DNA of 64,000 nucleotides. Origin: Volvox africanus (taxonomy: Eukaryota > Chlorophyta > Chlorophyceae > Chlamydomonadales > Volvocaceae). The position numbers were made by a program, and so were the translations under genes. The notes beneath the pieces are model-generated. The model made no database searches, was not told where the DNA came from, and saw only the letters and a program-made list of their open reading frames with translations. How positions within the stretch are numbered: the stretch's first letter is position 1; each line of letters opens with the position of its first letter. Shown in pieces: positions 35,765 through 46,643 of this stretch. The stretch is taken from NCBI GenBank assembly GCA_030268105.1, contig BSDZ01000086.1, forward strand, positions 2,806,501 to 2,870,500, read 5' to 3'.

Positions 35765-38700
35765 TTAGTACGGCTTCGTCCGCTTTGATGCTTTGTCAAG
35801 CAACGACCCAGGACGTTTCACGCCAACGCTATTTCCAACCAGACCCGTTGTCGTCGTCAAGCCTCTTGGTGTGGCCTTCACGCGTTCCCCCTCGACCCCG
35901 GGGCGCAGAGGAACCATGCTCGTGCGTCGTGAAACGGGCGCGAATGAAGTCTCCATGCCGCCGGATGGCTTCGGAAGGGACCCCAAGCTGAACCGGGAGC
36001 CTGCTGGAAAGGTTTTGATGGATAAATGGGTTTCCAAGAGTTAGATTGCCCTTCTTGCATGCGGTCAAAGGAGCCAGTACATAATCTGATGTCACCATGC
36101 ATCCTACTTTATTAGTAATGGTGACTTCCCGGGCAACAATCCTCCCAGGGTCCAGTGGAAACTTCTTGTGAGGGAGCGAAGCCGTACGGAAGCATCCCAC
36201 CTGGCAGTTTGGCCCTCGGAGCAGCTGCCTCAGCTGGCGCAACGCCTAGAAAACCTTTATTTGCTGAAGGGGCTGGAGGAGGTCCCTTAGAACGGGTAAC
36301 AGCCAAAGTGCTGCGAGCCTGGGGTTGCTTGGCCACCCTCAATGACCATGGCGTCACCCGGGCAGATGGGCTTGCCTGGGCTGCATGCGGCCTGGCTGCG
36401 CCACTGCCAGATGGCCCAGTGACTCCGAATGTGGGTACTGCAGTTCCCCGCCGCCGCGGCTCACCTGCCGGGTCGCTGGGCTCCAGCTCACTACTGCCAC
36501 CGCTGCCGTATGTCTGGACGTTGCGCCGGGCTCCCCCTTTTGCGCCCGTCTCGCATCCATTCACTTTGGCCGCGAAGCGGAGCGAGCACAGGCTTTCGCT
36601 CGCGGACGCCGGTTCTGGGTTAATGTTGACGAACATCAGCGTCTTACCGTTGCCTCCCAGACAGGGCTGTTAGGGACAATTGCGAGTCCAGAACAATGCG
36701 CACGTTATGCACTCACTCCAGTATAACTTGCGAAAAAAGACTAGAAGTCGCGTCTAGCCGCCAACAAACAGGTAGCATTTGTACATCGACGCTTTTGCAA
36801 CAAGTAGCGTCTGTCAAGTGCGTGCATCATCGCTTACTAATAAGTGTTTCACAAAACATGACATGTGGGATCTCTAGCTTCCGTTACCTGCAGCAAGTAC
36901 GTCAGCTTGCTGTTGCGATACGGCACGTGCGAGCTCTTTGAGGACAGAGCCGCAAACACATCGCCCAGAGCGCTTAACGAGGAGTTAATAGCACATGCCT
37001 CTTTCTTGGCGGCACCCTCGGCCTGCGAACGGTCCAGCCGCTCGCTGCAGGTGGAGCAGCCGTTGGCAGGGGATCCCGGATATGAAGAGGGCGCGGAAGG
37101 GTTAGCAGATGGCTACAGGACTATAGCTTTGGGTGTTAGTTACAAGACCGTACGTGGCTCATAGGTTAAGTAGTACATGGCTAAAACAACAAGGTATTCA
37201 GCGCAAGTCTTGCCATCCCACGGCACGGAGCTTAAGGTTCGTGGTCAACATAGCACCCTAGGTCCGTACCTTCCAGCTAGGTCCACAAGACACAATGAAC
37301 CCTACGGCGGGAGGAAAGAACCGATGTTAATTGAGTGCGTGTCTCAAGTTACGGATGGCTCTGTCCTTCCGAAGGCGCCAGCGCACGCCTTAGTGGCATC
37401 ACACGCAGTGGGGCCGCCGCCCAGTGGGCCTCATCATGCAAATTCAATTATCATATATTTGCACTGCTCTTCAGCATACGGCTGTTAGGCCACCTGGGCT
37501 TCGCTGTACACGATGTTGTACATTTAGACATTACATGTCATATGGCCATGTAGTTAACTCTCGACAACAGGCCATCGTTCTAGCCTCGCAACTGCCAGAC
37601 CTGCAGGCGCGTCCCGGTGCCTGAGTGCCAGCCCGTAATGTTGAGCATGAACACCCAGTGTGACCGACTGGATGCAGCGTTCATAGCCGTCGCCACTACA
37701 GCGCGCGCCTCAGCCGCCTGGCGCACGAGCTCCGTCGCACCCTCCATGTCGGTAACCTTGACCATACGGGCCCCTGAACGCCAACAGTGACGCCAACAGG
37801 GTCGGGAGGTAATGAAGCTGGTCGTAGGGGCCCACAGGGGCTCAACGGATGTGGCCGAATGTCAAGGGAGCGAAGGAACGTGTCTCCCTTGATTAAGCCG
37901 CTTCCACACGTGCATTCATCATGGGTTACTAGAAATCCCGGGCTAAGGGCGCCGTCTTTAGGGTTTTGTCACACAGGGTTTTGGCATTACGCAGATTGAG
38001 CTTCATGGAGGCTTCCGGCAGACAAGACGTATTCAAAAGCCATAACCCCTCCCCCGTCGTCCCAGCTGAGCAGAGAGACGGCAACGACCACGCGCAGTTA
38101 ATCATCCACACACCTGACACGGTCGTATGCCCGCCGGCAAGATCGTGCTTAATCGCATTGTTATCTTGGATCGTAGTGCCTTGTGACAGTAGGTCTCGCA
38201 ATGTTTGGTTGTACACTTCAATACACGACGCGTGCATAGTGTAGGCCCATTCTGCTTCCTCTTCCAATTTCCGTGCGTTTGCGAGGATCTGTCCGGAGAT
38301 GCGAGCAACCGCACACAAGGCAAAGTGCGATTATCTAGTCGCGTCAAGTTAGAGGCGCACAGGGAAATCTGAGTAAATGTCGCTCGGTTACCAAGTCACC
38401 AGTGCACTGCCATTTCACATCAACTAGGCCAGTACCTGCTCCAGGGCCCGAGGGATGATGCCACGCGATGCTGGCGTGTCGCCACCTTGCATTGTGTGGG
38501 TTTTGCCCGCGCCAGTTTGGCCGTAGCTGAAAACGCACACGTGGAAGCCGTCCAACGCGCTCTGGACGAGCTCCGACACCGCGCCAAATACTTGTTCCTG
38601 AGTACTGTCAGGCCCAAACACGCGGTCGTAGTTGAAGCTGTGTTCCCGCCCTTCTACCGCCACCGCTATGGAGGTTCCGTCGGAGCCCAGGCGTGTGGCC

Positions 38701-41700
38701 GGTGTTGGGTGGGGCTTTACGCGGCAGTACACGCGGATCTATCGGGATTCGACAGGCATGAGAAGACAAGGAAACTGTGGGGTGAACCTCATTTAGTGCC
38801 CCTTTCCCGAGGCGGAGCGGGATTACAACACCTAGAGGAAAGCACTGGCGACGTGAAACACTTGTAGGCGCGACATCCTATGGCGTTATCATGCGACCTT
38901 TCAGGAAATTTGGTCAGCACCATTCGGCCATTCACGCTGCTACACTCACATTTCCGCGTAGGTCCACCAGCGCGTTGTGCAGCTGTCGCCGGACAGCTTC
39001 GGCGGCGACGGCTGCATGCTGCATGTGCATTACAGCAGAGGAGGTTTCACGGGATCTGTGACAGAACAAGCTGATGAATGTGCCTTTAAGCACAGAAATA
39101 CTAAGGGATGAAAGCGTCTACAAATTGTCGCCAAAGGAACAGTTTACAAGCACAGGGCAAGACTTGGTGTACGTACCTGCAGGGAGGCAATCTTCGATAG
39201 CAGCTTCATAACAATCTGCTTGCCACTCTCGCCTTCTGCAGCGGTCGTGTCGCCAAGCACCTCCTTCAAGGCCGCGAACTCACCTGTAAAAGCATGCGCA
39301 TAAAAACGTTGCGCTCAAGGGGTTTCATTCACCATTTCCAGGTCAAGTTTGCACCTGAACTAACAAGAAACATGGGTCTCCTCACGTGGATACTTGGTGC
39401 CGTGGCCCCCCTATCGTACTATCCAAACCGATTCGTTCCTGTCCAGCTCCACGACTGAGATATCTTACCCTCTAGCTGTTCAAGCCGGAATTCCTTCTCG
39501 CCCACGAGTTGTTGGCTCGTCTTCAATTCAGCCTTTATGGCCTCGGCCTGCTCGCGCAACGCAGCGACCTCCTGCTCTATTTGCGTGGCCCGGCCTTCGG
39601 CAAACTCCAGCTGCACAAATTACAAGGACGGATTTAGGGCTGGTCCGCAGACGCATGTACCAAGTACTAGGCACGGAAAAGGCGTTTGTGTAGGAATTGT
39701 GCACCAGCATGCCCATCAAGTGGGCCAAAGTCCGCCCTTGAGGTGTGAAGCCCTGAATGAGAACTTCACCCGAGAAAGAGTAGCAACTGGTCTCCAAGTG
39801 CGGGTCCCTAAACTGATACCTATGTAAAACCCAATGAAGTGGCACTCAACAATGACCCATACTCCATTCACATGCACGACAACTAACCTGGTGCTGGAGA
39901 TTGGTGTGATCCCGCATAAGGGCGTCCTTGTCCTTCGCTAAATGAGCGGCACTATTCTCCGCAGCATTCTTTTGAGCAGTTACTGCACTAAGCGCCGCCG
40001 TGGCCTCAGCAAACTCCCTCGCTAGCAAGGATTTCTGGTTGCCCATGTCGGATAATGAAGCCTGAAAACGTTAGCCACCGTTGACACCACGAACGGGCTA
40101 TGGGTAAATTTGGGGCGCGTCTTCCTGATCTAGAATCAAGCCCGCATCTGGATATCATCTGAACATAAAATCCGTAAATGGCTCCCAGATACACCCTTTT
40201 CTAAACCTTAAACATGGCGAGTGCCTTGTGGTCCCCGCATCACCTCCAACATCCGCTGCATCTCCTGCCATCTGTTCCGCTCCTGCGCCAAGTTGCTCTC
40301 TAACGTCGTTGCTCGGGTCCGCTGGTTATCCAGCTCCGTGGCCTGCTCTTCCACGAACGCTTCCAGTGTAGAGCGCTCCATTCGGAGCCGCTCCGCATCC
40401 ATCGTGAGGTTAGCAAGCTGCTGCTGGGCTTGAGATAATGCATCCTTAAGCTGCAAACGGAGAAGACGACCATGGGACATAAAGCAAGAGCTTTGCGTGG
40501 ATTCCCTTTTTGAACCCCGAGCCCTAGGCGCCAGATCTACTACATAATGCGCGCACCCCAAACGGATGTTAATGAGCCAGACCCCAAACGCGTACGAGGG
40601 TGGTTGCATGGAAGATGGCACCTTATAGGCAAAACCCACCTTTGCAACCTGTTCTTGATGCATCGCTGCGAGCGAGTCCCTGCCCGCTAAGGAGCCTGTC
40701 AGTTGGTCATTACGGAGTCGCAGCATTCGGTTCTCCTTCTCGTACACCTCAGCACACTCCTGCAAGCTCTTCAGCGTAGTCGATTGCTTGTTATAGTCGT
40801 CCTGGCATAGCAACACAAACACAACTCAAATATTCGAATTGTAAGCACGGAGGAGTGCGTGACGCACCATGTCATGTGGTACCCGGATTAGTGGACATCT
40901 GCACGATGCGGTCTACCTACCCGGAGGCTATTCAGCCTATTCTCGAGCATAAGCTTTTCCTCCGTGAATATCCGTAGCGCCTCGCTCTGGCTGACAGAGA
41001 GGTCCCGTTGTTGTTGGCTGGCGGCTTTCCGCAGTTCCTGCCGACAATATCAAAGACAAAGTGGACTAGAACCAACTCCGTTGCATGTCACAGCAATTCT
41101 AGCAGTGTGCCCTAAAGTTGCAACCCCCTGAAGCAGCTCAGCGATGGTTGTCGTCGTTATAACTTTTAATGGCACCGTAGAGCTGCAAACGCTTGACGTT
41201 CCGATGGCGAGATGCATGCATCCCTCAGTTGATGATGCCGATCAGTAAACGAATTTGCATAGAGGATCACCAGTTGGCTTTCTTCTAAAATACCCCGCTG
41301 CTTGCGGCGGGGATTGCTTTTATTTTATAATTTTGACCACGTGTCACAAATTTTTATCTCTGAATCTGGGTTTATTGTATAAATACCAAGAGTTATTCTA
41401 GAAAATAATTGTTTATTATGAGGATAGTTACTTGTGTACTTCGTTACGGGCAAATAATGAGGTAATGCGGCAAATAGTGGCGGCGGTATAGTATTCCGAC
41501 AAATATTCGAGCACTTGATTCCATCCCCGGGGAGCTCCGAACCACGTACCCTGAGTTCCAGCTCAAGCTGCTGCCGTTGCTGTTCCGTGCGCGTGGCGTC
41601 CTCCCGTGCCTGGTCCCGCTCCTCGGTTAATCGCTCAAGGTCACGCAAAAGCCGGGAGACCTGGATTGAAGTACCATGATTGTGCAACAGCAGTCGGTCA

Positions 41701-43368
41701 CGGAAGATGTATAGCAAGGCAGTTGCAGAGGTGAGAGCAGAGTGAGAACAGAGATCTGCTAAACCCGAGAAGATTGCGTACCTCAGCTTTCTGCGCGTCC
41801 AAGTGCAAGCCCAGCTGGGCCTTCGCATTTCTGCAGCAGCAGGAAAGCGATGCGATCTAAAGACCGGGTAGAAGCGTTTCCACGGTTAACCCGACTTTAG
41901 CTTTACAACGCTGGATTTAATCCCCTTGCACACGCGACTTTTTCTCCACCGGCCTACTTGTAATCCCGCTCGGCGGCCGCCAGATTCGTCCGGGCCGTCG
42001 CCAGATCTGCTTCCACCTGCTTCAGCGATGTCTGGGAGGCAAGGCTGATGTTTTCGACCTGCGAATGCGCGACGATCGGTCCCACAAGTGACCTCCTAAT
42101 CGACCATGTAAGTTGCGGGAGTGGCCCCCTTCAGCCCGTTCATTTCAGGCATGAACATATACCTAAAAGGAGATGAGCGCAACTCAGCACGGTTTTAGAT
42201 GCCCAAGCATAACTCACAAGCGACCTTGCAATCCATTTCTTAAAGAAAAGCCTGACCTGCTGTGCGCACTCTCGTTCGAAGGAGGCACACTTGTCAACGT
42301 ACGCAGTAGCACGGGAGCCCATCTCTTTCAGGCACTTCCGCAGCAGCTTGACCAGCTCTGCGTTCAGGATATGGTTATGAATGGTCATTAGTGAACGTTC
42401 GAGCGGCTACGGATGGGGATGTTGCGGGATCCTTCAAACGTCCTGACCAATGCTGCTACCCTGTTTTAATCACTAAAAGATTAAGGCTGGGCTCACGTCC
42501 GAGGCGTGTCCTTGATCCCTTCGCTTACTATGCATTCCAAAGGACACACGCACACAGCCGCGCCACCTGCAAGCTCCTGGATCCTCGATTTGTCTGTAGC
42601 GCCATCCTTGGTCCGCTGGAGTTGCCACGTGAGACCCTCTGTACATGACTGTAGGAATGCTGGCTCTTCAAACGCATCATGTGCGGCCTTCGCAGCCTTG
42701 GTGTTGGCTAGATTACCGGCAGGCATCTTGATAAGACCCTCCTTGCTGGCAGGTGGCCCTAGGCTCCGCTCATCGTCTCGTAAACCTGAAGGATTCTGGC
42801 TGGGTGCAAAGCTCTTATGCTGCTGTGGGAGACCTGGCAGCTCTTCCCCAGCTCCTATCTGCAGGGGTCTCCAAGTAGGTTCAGTTATCTCCACAGGATG
42901 TGTATGGGCTGCACTTATCTCCGCAGGCCGCAGTCCAGCAGATGCTTCACCGGCCGGAACAGGTGCAGTTGCCTGCTGCGATAGGGGTGGCAAGGGCGTG
43001 GGTATCCCGCCGCGACCTGATAATGAATCTCGTCTTGAAGGTTTATTTGCATTGAAGCTGAGGACGTCATCTTGCAGGATGAAAAACTTGCTTTGAAGAG
43101 CCTGCAGGCCAGGACCCTCCGCCTTCCTCAAAATGCTGCGCCCGGGCTGTCGGTCTTTAATGTACTCTGATTTTCCAGTTGCACCTCCATCGTCAGGAAA
43201 GCTGTTTTCTTTGCCTCCGTGGACGCGGTGCAATTGATGGTTAGTCCATTTTTCCAATGCGTCTAAGCCTGGAGGAGGTTTTGCTTTATAATCCAGGTCA
43301 AGTCGTTGACCGCCTAGCTGCTGCTGCGGTCTGTCAAAGCTGGAAAGCTGTTGTCTGTCCATGTTCAT
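35765..43368 (-). CDS. Kinesin-14 (C-terminal motor, minus-end-directed type)
   Basis: Microtubule motor. The start [11 protein letters not shown] begins a Pro/Ser/Gln-rich N-terminal tail of about 270 residues (exon 43368 to about 42556). Roughly ten coiled-coil exons follow between 42357 and 38951 (for example [17 protein letters not shown] and [20 protein letters not shown]). The neck [11 protein letters not shown] joins IRVYCRVKP (38738-38436), the kinesin-14 neck-motor junction, and the same exon has the P-loop [11 protein letters not shown]. Then come 38288-38114 ([12 protein letters not shown]), 37773-37601 (switch I, NAASSRSH), the 32-nt exon 37301-37270 plus 37044-36888 (switch II, VDLAGSER; then [11 protein letters not shown]) and 36666 on ([23 protein letters not shown]). 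The motor is intact and followed by a Pro/Ala/basic tail. The last junction is uncertain: either the 36666 exon reads on to a stop at 36112, or it splices to a final exon ending KASKRTKPY at 35765. The exon 1 to exon 2 border also does not phase cleanly. No MyTH4/FERM domain was seen, so this is not KCBP. Confidence 0.87.
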
Positions 43369-44082
43369 GTTTCAATTCCGCTCGACTATATGCAACGTTA
43401 CCCTTGTTGAAACATCATTTTAGAAATGTATGATTAACATATACATGTAAGAGCGATTTGGGCAATTCCTTGAGGATATAGCAGGCGTTATTGACCGTCA
43501 TCAATCGTCCATATGACACAATGACCGTGATGGGCACGCTAAACCTGTTCGGGAAAACCTTGCCCGCGTGACCAAACGATTTTTAAAATGAATTATTATG
43601 TATGTAGCATGTGACACCGGTAAGTAATAAAGCTTGCCACATTGACCAGTTTTTGGCCTCGAAATCGCAGTGGGCCTCTTGATCGAGCGCAAACACATAA
43701 CTGGACGAGTAATGGGATCCGATGTTTTAATATACTAAAGGACTTTCAGGTCATAGTTGTAACCGAGAGTGGACGCTGAGCATCGGAAAGTGGGTTTATC
43801 AAAGATGGCTTTAAACTTAAGGCGATGCGCCTCCCCTCACCGGTTGTCTTCTGAAGAAAACAATTTGCGCCCTAACCACCTACAAACACCTTTGCCGTAC
43901 GCCAAAGCCCGGCGATGCTGTCCTCGGGCTTAGGCCTACCGACCGCCGACCGCTGAGGCCCTCTAATATCCTTCCGCGATCTCTCCATCAACCTCCCTTA
44001 AACCCGTTAAAGCCCCTCTTACCAGTTACTTAACTTTCCCCAACATCACTTGCTACTTGGAATTATCGTGCTTGTGTTTATC
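43369..44082. other. Kinesin upstream region
   Basis: About 0.7 kb between the kinesin start and the first homology of kinesin fragment C. It is AT-richer at 43380-43760, where the kinesin promoter should lie. I see no other gene. Confidence 0.45.
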
Positions 44083-44763
44083 GTTACGTTCCTTTGCTCC
44101 CTTGACAATCGGCCACATCCATTGAGCCCTTGTGGGCCCCTACGACCAGCTTCATTACCTCCCGACCCTGTCGGCGTCACTGTTGGCGCTTAGGGGCCCG
44201 TATGGTCAAGGTTACCGACATGGAGGGTGCGACGGAGCTAAGGGACTTCCCCCAGCCCTTTCAGCAAATAAAGGTTTTCTAGGCGTTGCGCCAGCTGAGG
44301 CAGCTGCTCCGAGGGCCAAACTGCCAGGTGGGATGCTTCCGTACGGCTTCGCTCCCTCACAAGAAGTTTCCACTGGACCCTGGGAGGACTGTTGCCCGGG
44401 AAGTCACCATTGCTAATAAAGTAGGATGCATGGTGACATCAGATTATGTGCTAACTACTTTGACAGCATGCAAGAAGGGCAATCTAACCCTTGGAAACCC
44501 ATTCATCCATCAAAACCTTTCCAGCAGGCTCCCGGTTCAGCTTGGGGTCCCTTCCGAAGCCATCCGGCGGCATGGAGACTTCATTCGCGCCCGTTTCACG
44601 ACGCACGAGCATGGTTCCTCTGCGCCCCGGGGTCGAGGGGGAACGCGTGAAGGCCACACCAAGAGGCTTGACGACGACAACGGGTCTGGTTGGAAATAGC
44701 GTTGGCGTGAAACGTCCTGGGTCGTTGCTCGACAAAGCATCAAAGCGGACGAAGCCGTACTAA
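44083..44763 (+). pseudogene. Kinesin-14 fragment C (inverted, different internal deletion)
   Basis: In inverted orientation, 44083-44239 matches 37728-37884 (start of the switch I exon and its upstream intron) and 44238-44763 matches 35765-36290 (end of the gene). The 1.44 kb between them, with the rest of switch I, switch II and the motor end, is missing; the two parts share CT/CTAA at the join. The last-exon frame ending KASKRTKPY is intact. The adjacent DNA at 44764-46626 is shared with fragment A, not with the intact gene. Confidence 0.85.
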
Positions 44764-46626
44764 TTGTAACACCACATCAATGGCGGGGCGCTTTCGTTGT
44801 TAACGGAGATCACGGAGCCGTACAGCCTGTTTGGTTGGCAAATACTATTTGTCAATGCGGATATATTAAGTTTTCATCTTTTTCAATAGACTGATCTTAA
44901 ATCGTATGGCCATGAGTATTGGTAGGAAATTGAAGGCCCCTATACACATGCCACATTACAGTGTGATCCGCTACGTGCAAAGGGGCCAGTGCTAGCTTGC
45001 GTTGCTATACACTGACTGAGCCTCAACCCTCAATTGTCACCTGCCATCTGCCAGCCATAAGCCACACTTACTAACAAACGGGGTCATAATCTACAAGCGA
45101 ACTTGTAGATTTCGGTTCAAAAGTTCGTGCACTGCCCCAGTACACAGCCATGTACAGCAGAACGCGGATTAGCGCGCAGGATCTTAAATGCATCGATCCA
45201 CCTGCACTGGTACTACATTGTTCTGTCTGATTGCTTCAACACCCGCCTGCTGCTGTACAGAAACACAAATATCGTCCACGAACACAGCACACAATGACCC
45301 AGCATGATGAACAGTGTACGACAGCAAAGTGTCACACACCCGGCGGCTGTGACGTGGTGGAAGTCTGAATCTCTAAAGCAGCGTTAAAACATGTTGCAAA
45401 CAAAGTCTGCGCTTACCGGAAGTAGCCATGAGAGCACGCTGTCTTACATATTTGTGTACGCTGCTGGCGTTGTAGAAGGCGCAAAATACACAACTGTACC
45501 GGCCCAATCAAGAACACGATCCAAACCCCGTCACGCACCAGCACGCACATTGTTCCAAATTTGTGTGGACGCTGGCTGTGGACTGCTTCCAGCCTCCACC
45601 CTGTCCTGCCTGCCTCCTCCCTGTCCAATTTCGTCACCAAACCAAGGCGCATGTAACAAATAAACGTCATGATCTTTTATGCTTGGCCAAGATACTGCGG
45701 AATAAGAATCGCAAACCTAGAAAGCCTGCGTCACCCCTGAGCACACATTCCGCCGGCGAAGGTGAGCGCCGCTGTTGCTCTGACGTAATTCGGCGGGTTG
45801 CATAGTGTGGGATGGCATGAGAGCTTCTTGAGGCTGGTCTTGGCACTGGTCTTGGCACTGGTCTTGAGGCTGGTCTTGGGGCTGGCCTTTGCTCGGGGGT
45901 TTGATCCCCAACAGCAAACAGATTTCATCCACTATTTCCAACCGCTATGCAGTAGACATCACCAACAGCAAGCAAAAGTAATGCCCGAACACTTGCTTAG
46001 TGCACGAACTGCTAAAACGGCAACAGAGCAAAAACTTCCGTCTAAATACTTACTTCCTAGAAGCTCGTTTACAGGCCGCTGCGCATTATCTTGGAAGAGC
46101 AGAGCCCCAGCTCTCCTGTAATCGTTTGGGTACGCCCCTCTGAGGAGCTTTTCAGCCGTCTCTCGTTCTGCAGGAGCTCATCCGGGGACAGCCTCCAGAA
46201 ATCGCTCCCAAGCAGGCACCACCTTATCAGCCATCGTATGGAGAGCTGATTCGACGAATTACTGGCGAGGCTACAGCTGGAAAGTGAAAGACTGTCCACC
46301 CTCAGCTTTGCATAACTGCCAACCTGTAACCACGCCCGTGGTGGCCCGTGTCCATTAACGGACTTCCGAGATTTCTGAGCTAGGCGCCTGGCTGATTCAT
46401 CAAAACTAAGATTGATCTTTTCGGGACACTATCGGGATGCTCTACAGGCAAGGACGGACAGACCCGACAGGGACGTGGATGGAAGCTTGGCAATCCTGAG
46501 ACACGAAGGGGATTCAAAAACAGGATTGGTACTCAGAAACCTTCTGTCTTGCGTTGGCACACACGCCCACAGTCATGTGCAGTACGGTGTCTACGAATGT
46601 CTCGTATTTAACCGTTAATCCACTAC
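44433..46626 (-). repeat. Inverted segmental duplication 1, right arm
   Basis: Counterpart of 21805-23968, inverted. It ends about 20 bp before duplication 2 begins at 46644, so two unrelated duplicated blocks are almost directly joined here. Confidence 0.85.
45717..46234 (-). pseudogene. Broken small two-exon gene, copy C
   Basis: Inverted copy of 22197-22667. Exon 1 (46234-46054) starts MADKVVPAWERF but has an in-frame TGA where copy A has TTA; downstream of it the frame is open and lacks the 5-base loss of copy A. The acceptor of exon 2 reads CTGCAT instead of CTGCAG, so normal splicing is also broken. Exon 2 keeps the 12-bp repeats but has about 29 extra bases before the shared tail ending VTQAF. 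Confidence 0.5.
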
Positions 46627-46643
46627 ATGCGGGCCATTCCTTC

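Noticed and set aside
35785..36044. Plus-strand open frames repeated near 23.66-23.92 kb and (inverted) 44.48-44.74 kb
   Set aside because: Repetition reflects the three copies of the kinesin 3' end; the minus-strand kinesin frame explains it.
36155..36673. 172-codon plus-strand open frame
   Set aside because: Antisense shadow of the kinesin exon carrying [14 protein letters not shown] and SLRFAAKVN.
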